Source: Kibdelosporangium banguiense (GTDB taxonomy: Bacteria > Actinomycetota > Actinomycetes > Mycobacteriales > Pseudonocardiaceae). Taken from it: 64,000 nt of DNA. Under the pieces are notes generated by a model that saw only the letters and a list, made by a program, of their open reading frames with translations, was not told the DNA's origin and ran no database searches. Within the stretch, counting starts at the first letter, position 1; each line of letters starts with the position of its first letter. A program made the position numbers and the translations under genes. Below are positions 8,590 through 15,588 of this stretch, piece after piece. The stretch lies in the NCBI RefSeq assembly GCF_017876405.1, contig NZ_JAGINW010000001.1, forward strand, positions 8,755,203 to 8,819,202, given 5' to 3'.

Positions 8590-10080
8590 TCAAAGAACGT
8601 CGGCGTCACACCGCATCCGCAGGCCGTCCAGCACCTGCCCGTCGCCACCGGCCACGAAGCTGAACCGCACGCTCCCGCGCGCGGGAATGGCGGCCGGCGA
8701 GTCGACTGTGACCAGCACGTCCGCCCCGGACGCCTCCTGGGACAGCCGTGCTCCGGCGACTGTTCTGACCGGCTGCCGGGCGGGCATCGTCCACCGCACG
8801 GTCCAGCCGTCGAGCGGCTCGTTGGCCAGGTTCCACACCTGGACTGTCGCCTCGATACCGTCCTGCCCAGGTGCCGTTTCCACGATCGCGGGCTGGCACT
8901 TTGTTCCCGCGTCACCTGCGGGACGAGCCGGTGGAGCCGGTGCCGGGATGGTCCCGCTCTCCGGTTCGGAGGTGACCGCGACGATGATTCCGCCGAAGAG
9001 ACCGGCGGCCACCAGTACTGCCGCGATCAGGCCCGCACGCGACCGCGAGTCGAGCCTTTCCGGACGTGCCGGCCGTGCCGGCGGACGTGTGGGGGCGCTG
9101 GCACGCATCATCGGAATCGACGGTGCTTCAGCGAGCGCGACGCCGCTGGCCTGATTGCCGGCGTGCACGAGTTTCAGCTCGATCGTGCCGGTCTGCGGAA
9201 TCCTGCGGGCCTGAAGTTCCTCTTGCACCTGACGCATAGTCGGCCGCATTTTCGGGTCGGCCGCGAGCAGGGCCAGCAGAAGTGGCGTCAATTGGCCACT
9301 GTACCGGGGCGGAATGATCTCGCCGCGGGCCGAGCGCATCAGCAGCTCGACTTTGTTCTCGTGGTCGCCGAACGGCGGCTGCCCCTCGATCGCCGTGTAC
9401 ATCGTGGCACCGAGCGAAAAAACGTCCGACGCATAGCCCATATCGGCACCACTGGCCACTTCGGGCGCCAGGAAACCAGGGGTGCCTGCCACGAAACCGG
9501 CCCTGGTCGTGGACCCCTCGCCGGTGGCCTTGGACAGGCCGAAATCGGTGATCTTGACCTTGCCGTCGAAGCCGATCAGGACGTTCTCGGGCTTGACATC
9601 CCGGTGCACCACCCCGGCCCGATGGGCCGCGACCAGCGCGGACGCCACCTTTTCGGCGACGTCGACGACCTGGTCGACCGGCAGCCGGCCCCGCGCGGCG
9701 ATCACCTCGGCGAGACTCTGCGCCGCCATGTAGTCCATCACCAGGCAGGGACGGCCCGAATGCACGATGACCTCGTGGACCGAAACCACATTGGGGTGCT
9801 GTAATCGCGCGGCGATCCGGCCTTCCCGTTGGGCTTTCGCCACGACGTCCTCCGAGTCGCCGCCGACGACCTCGGAATTGGCCAGCAATTGTTTCACCGC
9901 GACCACACGGTCGAGCAACTCGTCCTGGGCGCGCCAGACAACCCCCATGCCGCCGCGGCCGATTTCGCTCTCCAGACGGTATCGTCCGGCGATAAGCTCA
10001 CCTGCAGCGGTCACCTGCACATGATACGGATTCACGCACGTCAGGGACACTGGAAATGTACCAGCAACAAGCTGGGACAA
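8590..10080 (-). CDS. transmembrane Ser/Thr protein kinase with CBM2-like sensor domain
   Basis: The protein is up to 496 residues. The Hanks-type kinase domain (about residues 34-300) has the glycine loop GRGGMG, the catalytic Lys in VAVKQLL, the catalytic loop HRDVKPEN, DFG and APE. After a proline-rich linker comes one membrane segment (GLIAAVLVAAGLFGGII, about residue 355). An outer domain of about 100 residues follows; it starts and ends near Cys residues and contains LDGWTVRWTMPARQPV, resembling a family 2 carbohydrate-binding module. It may therefore sense wall or plant polysaccharide, which is inference. The TTG at 10080 lacks a clear ribosome site; GTG codons 15-23 codons further in are alternative starts. 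Confidence 0.85.
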   Translation of the reverse strand: MSQLVAGTFPVSLTCVNPYHVQVTAAGELIAGRYRLESEIGRGGMGVVWRAQDELLDRVVAVKQLLANSEVVGGDSEDVVAKAQREGRIAARLQHPNVVSVHEVIVHSGRPCLVMDYMAAQSLAEVIAARGRLPVDQVVDVAEKVASALVAAHRAGVVHRDVKPENVLIGFDGKVKITDFGLSKATGEGSTTRAGFVAGTPGFLAPEVASGADMGYASDVFSLGATMYTAIEGQPPFGDHENKVELLMRSARGEIIPPRYSGQLTPLLLALLAADPKMRPTMRQVQEELQARRIPQTGTIELKLVHAGNQASGVALAEAPSIPMMRASAPTRPPARPARPERLDSRSRAGLIAAVLVAAGLFGGIIVAVTSEPESGTIPAPAPPARPAGDAGTKCQPAIVETAPGQDGIEATVQVWNLANEPLDGWTVRWTMPARQPVRTVAGARLSQEASGADVLVTVDSPAAIPARGSVRFSFVAGGDGQVLDGLRMRCDADVL

Positions 10081-10173
10081 ATATCAGCACACCGGCCCGG
10101 ACCTGCGGCTGCCGACCGGCACTCGGTCTTGGGGCCGACCCCCGCGCCCAAGACCGAGCCCACGTCCGTCCAC

Positions 10174-11529
10174 TCAGGCGGCAGCCGGCGGGTGGATGTC
10201 ACTCACGTGGACGTCCACCGCCGCGACATCCAGGCCGAGGAACTGCTCGACGGCCTCGATCACGTCGACCCGGATCTGCCCGGCCAACGCCTTGATCGCG
10301 TGCCCGTACTCGATGGCCATCGATACCTTGATCGTGGCGACGTTGTCGGCCACCTCAACCGAAATACCGCCGTCGTCAAGGCTGTGCACACCGTTGACCT
10401 TGCCGGCGACCATGGTCACGACCTTCACCACGACACTGTCGTCCACCGTGACGTTGCCGCGAGAGCCCGCAGCGGGACGGGTCTCGGCCACCACGACCGG
10501 CTCGACTTCTTCGGCCTCATCAGGCTTTTCGACGTCATCGGCCGCGGCAGCATCCGCGTCGGCCACAACAGCGTCAGTCTCTTCGGCGTCAGTCTCTTCG
10601 GCGTCGGTCTCTTCGGCAGCCGGTCCGACTTCAGCGGCCGCGGGGGCAGCCTCGGCCTCATCGGTGTCAGTCACATCAGCGTCAGTGTCTTCAGCAGCCG
10701 GTGCGTCTTCTGCCTCCGCAGAGACAGCTTCGGCGTCAGGCACGTCAACGTCGGCCTCTTCAGCAGCCGGTACGTCTTCCGCTTCCGCGGAGACAGCTTC
10801 AGCATCTGCAGTGTCTTCGGCGTCAGCCACATCAACGTCAGTCTCTTCAGCGGCCGGCGCGTCTTCCGCCTCTGCAGAGACAGCTTCGGCGTCGCCGGCC
10901 TCTTCGGTGTCAGTCACGTCAGCGTCGGTGTCTTCGGCGGCCGGTGCGTCTTCGGCTTCCGTGTCGGCGGTGTCTTCGGTGTCCTCAGTGGCGGCTTCCG
11001 ATGCGAGGTCTTCTTCCGCAGCGGCTTCGTCGGACTCCTCCACGGCGGCCTCGTCCGTGGCCTCGCTCGCAACGGGTTCTTCGTCGCCGGCTTGATCGGC
11101 GGCGTCATCCGCCCCGGTTTCGTCCAACTCGGCAGCATCCGCCTCGGCGCCATCCGATTCAGCAGCGTCCGCCTCGGCGACGTCGTCGCCGTCCTCAGAA
11201 GCGGTGTCCTCGGCGGCGGCGTTCTCGGAGTCGCTGTCGGTGGAGTCGGCGACGTCATCCGCGCTCGGGGCAGCCTCGGTGTCTTCGGCGGTGTCCTCGG
11301 TTGCGGTGGCTTCGTCGATTGGTTCCACCACTGTGGCGTCGGCCGGCTCGACGTCGATTGCGTTGGCAGCACTGGTGTCTTCGGTAACGACCACCTCCGC
11401 GCCGCCCATCTCGGTGCTGTCGGTCTGGACGCTGCCGGTCGGGGCGAGCGTGGTGACTGTGGCCTCCTCGCGGGAGGTGACGGTGTCGTTCTTGGAGCGG
11501 CCGAAGAGGGAGCTGATGATCTCGGGCAC
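10174..11529 (-). CDS. Asp23/Gls24 family protein with long acidic repeat region
   Basis: A 451-residue protein ends in an Asp23/Gls24 domain (about the last 95 residues: VVVKVVTMVAGKVNGVHSL, then AIEYGHAIKALAGQIRVDVI), a fold linked to envelope stress or cell-surface organisation. The N terminus is MPEIISSLFGRSKN; the roughly 330 residues between are almost only Ala, Glu, Asp, Thr and Val and should be unstructured and highly acidic. GTG 11529 is preceded by AAAGGGA, which rules out the much longer upstream open frame. The gene stands alone. The acidic tail is unusual for the family; I cannot say what it binds. Confidence 0.8.
   Translation of the reverse strand: MPEIISSLFGRSKNDTVTSREEATVTTLAPTGSVQTDSTEMGGAEVVVTEDTSAANAIDVEPADATVVEPIDEATATEDTAEDTEAAPSADDVADSTDSDSENAAAEDTASEDGDDVAEADAAESDGAEADAAELDETGADDAADQAGDEEPVASEATDEAAVEESDEAAAEEDLASEAATEDTEDTADTEAEDAPAAEDTDADVTDTEEAGDAEAVSAEAEDAPAAEETDVDVADAEDTADAEAVSAEAEDVPAAEEADVDVPDAEAVSAEAEDAPAAEDTDADVTDTDEAEAAPAAAEVGPAAEETDAEETDAEETDAVVADADAAAADDVEKPDEAEEVEPVVVAETRPAAGSRGNVTVDDSVVVKVVTMVAGKVNGVHSLDDGGISVEVADNVATIKVSMAIEYGHAIKALAGQIRVDVIEAVEQFLGLDVAAVDVHVSDIHPPAAA
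10577..10980 (-). repeat. imperfect tandem repeats coding acidic linker
   Basis: Inside the Asp23 gene the coding sequence repeats a unit of about 29 codons (D-A/V-PAAE-E/D-T/A-D, then a VD/AD stretch and AEAVSAEAE) at least three times, one copy being 23 codons. A shorter ETDAE unit is tandemly repeated three times near 10577-10620. Copies differ mostly by substitutions and one six-codon indel, as expected from slippage or unequal recombination. Confidence 0.7.
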
Positions 11530-11814
11530 GGTGGGTTCCCTTTCGAGAGAGGGAGGACTTCGGGGAGGGGAGAAGCAGACGGCGTCATGATAAGCAGTCC
11601 GCGTGTGACCGCGGTCACCCACCCCCATTTCGAGATTTCCTTGTGTCCCAGCGATGTTCAGCTCGAGACGTGGTGCCCTAGAATCGGGATCCTGGCCAGC
11701 CCGCGCCCGATGCGCTGATCGTCGCAACGATGACGACCGGATGGGCGCTTCCCACAATGACGAGTGACAGTCCACTTCGGATGCCGACCTGTGATCACCG
11801 GGAAAGAAGGATCC

Positions 11815-12147
11815 ATGCTGAGACGTGCCGTGACCCTTGCCGCGACCAGTCTGATCGGCGGCGCCCTGGCGCTGGCCACTGCGGCGCCCGCGCAAGCCGC
11901 TGTGGTGGACGTGCCTTTCGGGCCGTCGTCGATCGGCGACTACTGCCATGCCAATGTCGGCTCTTCGGCGACCATCGGCTTCTACGAGAGCGGTGGGCTG
12001 CGCTGCTACGCCAGCGGCTCCCCCGGCGGTCTTCAGTACGTCGGCTCCGGAAACCCGTACCTGGCCTGTAAGTACCTCACCATCGATGTGGTCATGAGCG
12101 CTTTGCGAGGTCCCTCGGACTCGCTTGTCTGCCGCGTCGTGCGCTAG
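11815..12147 (+). CDS. small secreted cysteine-containing protein
   Basis: A 110-residue protein has a clear Sec signal peptide (MLRRAVTLAATSLIGGALAL and cleavage after APAQA-A near residue 29). The mature part is about 81 residues with four cysteines (about positions 44, 64, 85 and 106), suggesting two disulfides, and is rich in Gly, Ser and Tyr. AAAGAAGGA precedes the ATG. I recognise no family. It is followed by a second small secreted protein on the same strand, and a GC-rich hairpin lies between them. Confidence 0.75.
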   Translation: MLRRAVTLAATSLIGGALALATAAPAQAAVVDVPFGPSSIGDYCHANVGSSATIGFYESGGLRCYASGSPGGLQYVGSGNPYLACKYLTIDVVMSALRGPSDSLVCRVVR

Positions 12148-12165
12148 CGACCGCATTGGACTAGA

Positions 12166-12189
12166 CCACACCACCGATCGGCGGTGTGG
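12166..12189. terminator. hairpin after secreted-protein gene
   Basis: CCACACC and GGTGTGG form a 7-bp outer stem, continued by CCGATCGG inside with one mismatch. It sits 19 bases after the stop of the upstream secreted-protein gene and is a probable terminator, although no T-run follows. Confidence 0.5.
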
Positions 12190-12244
12190 CCGACCTTGGC
12201 GGGCGGGCACGATGTCATCGAGTCTTTCGCCGAGGAGGACAGCA

Positions 12245-12451
12245 ATGCGCATCATCACCGCCAGCCTGGCCGCCGTCGCCGTGATCGCCATCAGTCCTGG
12301 CGTGGCACAGGCGACCAACTGGATCACCGTGGGGCCGTACCCGACCAAGGAATCCTGCCAGCCCGACATGGAGCGCTACCACCAGATCTTCCCTGCCTGG
12401 GGCTGCTATCAGGCGGAAGGTGGCTGGTACTTCCAGTACAACAGGGTCTGA
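12245..12451 (+). CDS. very small secreted protein
   Basis: The 68-residue product has a signal peptide (MRIITASLAAVAVIAISPGV and AQA-T cleavage near residue 23) and a 45-residue mature part with two cysteines (in KESCQPD and WGCYQ) and several aromatic residues. It has a strong ribosome site (GAGGAGG) before the ATG. No family is recognised. It ends ten bases before the left arm of the large inverted repeat at 12461. Confidence 0.65.
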   Translation: MRIITASLAAVAVIAISPGVAQATNWITVGPYPTKESCQPDMERYHQIFPAWGCYQAEGGWYFQYNRV

Positions 12452-12460
12452 CCCCGGACC

Positions 12461-12540
12461 ACCTCCCATGTAAAGAAGCTTTGACACGAAGTCTGATGTG
12501 TTTTACATTGACCGTGTCAAGTTTGCTTTACATGGGAGGT
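12461..12540. promoter_or_regulatory. 27-bp inverted repeat enclosing a promoter
   Basis: The arms 12461-12487 and 12514-12540 pair: ACCTCCCATGTAAAG matches perfectly (15 bp), then five bases are mostly unpaired, then TTGACAC matches perfectly (7 bp). A textbook promoter for the downstream operon lies inside: TTGACA (12481-12486), 17-base spacer, TACATT (12504-12509). The left arm contains the -35 and the right arm covers the expected transcription start and the GGGAGG ribosome site. It is a probable autoregulatory operator for the HTH protein at 12957. Confidence 0.75.
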
Positions 12541-12543
12541 GGC

Positions 12544-12960
12544 GTGACTGTCGAAGAACAAAGTGCTTGGACCATGGGAGTGGTCGCAAGCATCTCGTGT
12601 GTGGTGTATCTGGTGATCGTCCTGACCATGCCCGGACGGCTGGCGGACGCTTCGTATGTGGCGCCGATGTTGTGGACGCTGGGGGCGGCGATCGTCATCC
12701 AGATCGTGCTCAACATCGCCGCGTCGATGCGGGTGCCCAAGGGCAGCCGGGTCAAGGACCAGCGGGATCTGGAGATCGGCCGGTTCGGCGACCACATCGG
12801 ACAGTCCTTTGTGGCGATCGGCGGGCTGACCGCGCTGGTCCTGGCCATGGCGGAGGCCGACCACTTCTGGATCGCCAACGCGATCTACCTCGGCTTCACC
12901 CTGTCGGGCGTCCTCGGTTCGGCGGCCAAGGTCGCCGCCTACCGCCGGGGTTTCCAGTGA
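12544..12960 (+). CDS. four-helix integral membrane protein
   Basis: A 138-residue protein has four predicted membrane helices (around VVASISCVVYLVIVL, VAPMLWTLGAAIVIQIVL, SFVAIGGLTALVLAMA and ANAIYLGFTLSGVLGSA) and a short loop, DQRDLEIGRFGDHIGQSF, between helices 2 and 3. It resembles small membrane proteins that are encoded beside Cro-like HTH regulators in many bacteria, where the role is unknown. GTG 12544 is used because GGAGGT lies just before it; an in-frame ATG at 12532 is possible. Its TGA overlaps the GTG of the HTH gene. Confidence 0.75.
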   Translation: MTVEEQSAWTMGVVASISCVVYLVIVLTMPGRLADASYVAPMLWTLGAAIVIQIVLNIAASMRVPKGSRVKDQRDLEIGRFGDHIGQSFVAIGGLTALVLAMAEADHFWIANAIYLGFTLSGVLGSAAKVAAYRRGFQ

Positions 12961-13178
12961 AGCCCACGAAGGTCACCAACTCCATCCGCGCACTGCGGTT
13001 CGAGCACGGTGAGATGACCCAGGCCGAGCTGGCCGACCGGATCGGCGTCACCCGCCAGACGGTGATCGCCATCGAACAGGGCAAGTACTCCCCCTCGCTG
13101 GAAATGGCGTTCCAGATCGCGCGTGTGTTCGCAGTCCGGCTTGAAGACGTTTTCCAATACCCAGGAGAGACATCATGA
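12957..13178 (+). CDS. Cro/XRE-type HTH regulator, short form
   Basis: The 73-residue protein is essentially one helix-turn-helix domain (MTQAELADRIGVTRQTVIAI and EQGKYSPSLEMAFQIARVF), the YozG-like stand-alone form. The GTG overlaps the stop of the membrane protein (GTGA) and its own TGA overlaps the ATG of the oxidoreductase, so all three genes are coupled. It most likely binds the inverted repeat at 12461-12540 and regulates this operon; that is inferred from position. Confidence 0.88.
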   Translation: MKPTKVTNSIRALRFEHGEMTQAELADRIGVTRQTVIAIEQGKYSPSLEMAFQIARVFAVRLEDVFQYPGETS

Positions 13179-14140
13179 AGGCGATCACCCAGGACACCTA
13201 TGGCCAGGCGGATGTCCTGCAGTTCAAGGACATCGACATGCCGGTGGCCGGGCCGGACGAGGTGCTCATCCGCATCCGTGCCGCCGCGATCGACGCAGGC
13301 ACCTGGCACCTGATGACCGGCGAACCGTACCTGCTCCGATTAGGTTTCGGCCTCAAGCGGCCGAAAGTCCCGGTCCGGGGCCGGGAGATGGCCGGAACGA
13401 TCGAGGCGGCCGGCGCCAACGTCACGGACTTCAAGCCCGGCGACGACGTGGTCGGTACCGCCACCAACGGAACCTTCGCGGAGTACGTCACCGCGACCAC
13501 GGCCAGACTTGCGCCCAAGCCGGCGAGCCTGTCCTTCGAGCAGGCCGCCGCCATCCCGATCTCCGGGATCACCGCGGTACAAGCCGTCCGGGACACGGCC
13601 AAGATCCAGGCCGGGCAGAAGGTTCTGGTCATCGGCGCCGCGGGCGGTGTCGGGACGTACATCGTGCAGCTGGCCAAGGCGTTCGGCGCCGAGGTCACCG
13701 GTGTCTGCAGCACGGCGAAAACAGAGCTGGTGCAGTCCATCGGCGCGGACCACGTCATCGACTACACCTCGCAGCAGATCCCGGCGGGCCGGTACGACGT
13801 GGTCTTCGACATCGCGGGCAACCGCAAGCTGACCGAAGTCCGGCGCGCCCTGACCCCCAAGGGAATGCTCGTCCTGGTCGGTGGTGAGAACGGCGGAATC
13901 TGGCTCGGGGGCATGGAGCGTGTCCTCGGCGCGACACTGCTGTCGCCGTTCGTGAGCCACCGGCTGCGCAACGTTCTCGCGATCGAACGCAGGAAGGACC
14001 TCGAGTTCCTCATCGGGATGATCGAGGACGGCAAGGTCAAGCCCGTGATCGGCCGGACGTGCGGCCTGGCCGAGGTGCCCGGCACGATCAAGGACCTGCA
14101 GGCGGGCAGCGCCCGCGGCAAGACCGTCGTCATCATCTGA
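13175..14140 (+). CDS. NAD(P)-dependent alcohol dehydrogenase / quinone oxidoreductase
   Basis: A 321-residue zinc-independent MDR-superfamily oxidoreductase has an N-terminal GroES-like fold (GPDEVLIRIRAAAIDAGTWH), the linker KVPVRGREMAGTIEAAG, and a Rossmann domain with the nucleotide motif VLVIGAAGGVGTYIVQLAKA (about residue 150). The catalytic-zinc Cys and the structural Cys cluster are missing, so it fits the quinone-reductase/zeta-crystallin group that acts on enones or quinones. It is the last gene of the membrane protein-HTH operon, coupled by an ATGA overlap, and would be regulated with it. Confidence 0.85.
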   Translation: MKAITQDTYGQADVLQFKDIDMPVAGPDEVLIRIRAAAIDAGTWHLMTGEPYLLRLGFGLKRPKVPVRGREMAGTIEAAGANVTDFKPGDDVVGTATNGTFAEYVTATTARLAPKPASLSFEQAAAIPISGITAVQAVRDTAKIQAGQKVLVIGAAGGVGTYIVQLAKAFGAEVTGVCSTAKTELVQSIGADHVIDYTSQQIPAGRYDVVFDIAGNRKLTEVRRALTPKGMLVLVGGENGGIWLGGMERVLGATLLSPFVSHRLRNVLAIERRKDLEFLIGMIEDGKVKPVIGRTCGLAEVPGTIKDLQAGSARGKTVVII

Positions 14141-14146
14141 CGAAGG

Positions 14147-14204
14147 CTGGGTGCCCCCAAAGTGGCGTTGGGGGCACCCAGCGCTCCGAAAGCCACTTTG
14201 GGGG
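14147..14204. terminator. bidirectional terminator with alternative hairpins
   Basis: A perfect 14-bp stem (14147-14160 with 14168-14181, 7-base loop, starting CTGGGTGCCCCCAA) lies between two convergent genes. A second 13-bp pairing (CCCCCAAAGTGGC at 14154-14166 with GCCACTTTGGGGG at 14192-14204) uses part of the same left arm, so the two hairpins exclude each other. Confidence 0.75.
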
Positions 14205-14229
14205 CAAAACCGCGTTGGCCGGTGTGAGG

Positions 14230-15570
14230 TCAGGTGAGCGCTTCGAGGCGGGCGTGCAACTGGTCGACGTAGTCCTCGGATTCCGGCTTCATGAGGACGC
14301 TCCGCAGAATCCTGCCGCCTTTCACGTCGGCATCCAGATCGGGATGACGAGCCAGGAAGGCTTCGGCGGACACCCGGAAAGTGCTGAGGAACACCGGGTC
14401 GTCAGCGGTCATGCCGGCGTCGAGAATCCGGGCACTCACGGCGTCCACAGCCGACAATGACCGCGCTGCGGGGAAGTAGCCGACAATGTCGAGCGTGGGG
14501 TTCTGGTAGAGCTCGAGCACTTCGGATTTGTCGATCAGCTCGGCCCAGCGAATGGCCGCCCGTCGTCCGGCGGCCAGTGCCTCGCCCAGTCCGTCCCGGG
14601 TCGGCGGGATCAGCTGGAATGTCAGCCACAGAGCGGCCGCCGCCGCGCCTGCCCGGGAGCATTCCAGACTGATCTCCCCCAGGTGCAGCTCATCCGAGGT
14701 GAAGTAGGTGTACGGCGAGTCGTGCAGATAGAACTTGCCGACTTCGGGGTCACGAAAGAGGATCGCACCGCACCCGTACGGCTGCAGGCCGTGCTTGTGC
14801 GGGTCGATCACGATGGAATCCGCCGCGGCGACGGCCTGCCACGGACCGGCCGGAATTCCGAGCTCACCTGCCAGCAGCGTGAAGAAACCACCGTAGGCGG
14901 CGTCCACATGGATCCGGACGCCGTATTTCTCCCGGAGACCGAGTGCCTCGTCAATGGGATCGATGGCGCCGAGCCCGGTCGTTCCCGCGGTGAGCACGAC
15001 CGTGCCGACGCGCCCGGTCCGCAGCAGGTCTTCCAGCGCATCGAGATCCATCCGGCCCGCCGGGTCGACCGGGACGCTGTGCCCCTCGATGCCCAGGACT
15101 GTGCACATGCGGCTGTGCGTGTAGTGGGCTTCGGCGCTGTAGGCGACGCCCAGTGACGGATGCAGTGACCGTGCCACGAACAGGGCTTCGAGGTTGGCGA
15201 TCGTTCCGCTCGTGGTCAGGTGCCCGAGGTGCGTTTCGTAGCCGAACATCTCCGCCAGCTGCTGCACGACCTCACGTTCCATGGTCGCTGTCGCGGGCCC
15301 GCCGTCGAGGGCGTGGTTGTTCGGGTTGATCAGCATCGTGGTGAGGTAGCCGACCACCGCGGCCGGGTGCGGCGGCTTCAGCATCTGGCCGGCGTACCGG
15401 GGGTGGAAGAACGGGTAGTTGTCCTTCAGCCGCTCGGTGAGCTGCGCGAACACCCCCGCGAAGCGGTCGTCGGTGACTTCCAGCGACGGATGCCTCGCGT
15501 ACTGACCGAAGGAGCGCGACCAGTCCACATTGGAGTCGAGGGCGGCGGCGAGCCAGCGCTGCAGATCCAT
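14230..15570 (-). CDS. PLP-dependent group II decarboxylase (aromatic/other amino acid)
   Basis: A 446-residue fold-type I PLP enzyme shows TTSGTIANLEALFVARSL, VHVDAAYGG-type sequence (HVDAAYGGFFTLL, the PLP-binding Asp) and the Schiff-base lysine in VIDPHKHGLQPYGCGA (about residue 270). This is the layout of tyrosine, tryptophan or glutamate decarboxylases; its opening (PFFHPRYAGQMLKPPHPAAV) is typical of the group. It would turn an amino acid into its amine. AGGAG precedes the ATG. It is the last gene of the unit GS-P450-decarboxylase, whose promoter has the palindrome shared by the whole island. I infer an aromatic substrate from the pathway, not from a residue. Confidence 0.85.
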   Translation of the reverse strand: MDLQRWLAAALDSNVDWSRSFGQYARHPSLEVTDDRFAGVFAQLTERLKDNYPFFHPRYAGQMLKPPHPAAVVGYLTTMLINPNNHALDGGPATATMEREVVQQLAEMFGYETHLGHLTTSGTIANLEALFVARSLHPSLGVAYSAEAHYTHSRMCTVLGIEGHSVPVDPAGRMDLDALEDLLRTGRVGTVVLTAGTTGLGAIDPIDEALGLREKYGVRIHVDAAYGGFFTLLAGELGIPAGPWQAVAAADSIVIDPHKHGLQPYGCGAILFRDPEVGKFYLHDSPYTYFTSDELHLGEISLECSRAGAAAAALWLTFQLIPPTRDGLGEALAAGRRAAIRWAELIDKSEVLELYQNPTLDIVGYFPAARSLSAVDAVSARILDAGMTADDPVFLSTFRVSAEAFLARHPDLDADVKGGRILRSVLMKPESEDYVDQLHARLEALT

Positions 15571-15588
15571 TGGTTGTGCTCCTGGAAG

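Noticed and set aside
9829..11718. A 629-codon Gly/Val/Phe-rich open frame opposite the kinase start and the Asp23 gene
   Set aside because: It is created by the repetitive acidic codons of the Asp23 gene on the other strand; it has no sensible start and no family match that I can recognise.
11530..12369. Upstream extension of the Asp23 frame by 280 codons
   Set aside because: The extension has no conserved sequence and would run antisense over two secreted-protein genes; GTG 11529 with AAAGGGA is a clear start.
12481..12520. Divergent minus-strand promoter inside the inverted repeat
   Set aside because: TGTCAA gives a -35 on the minus strand, but the matching -10 position (ATCAGA) is poor and the next gene in that direction is on the opposite strand.
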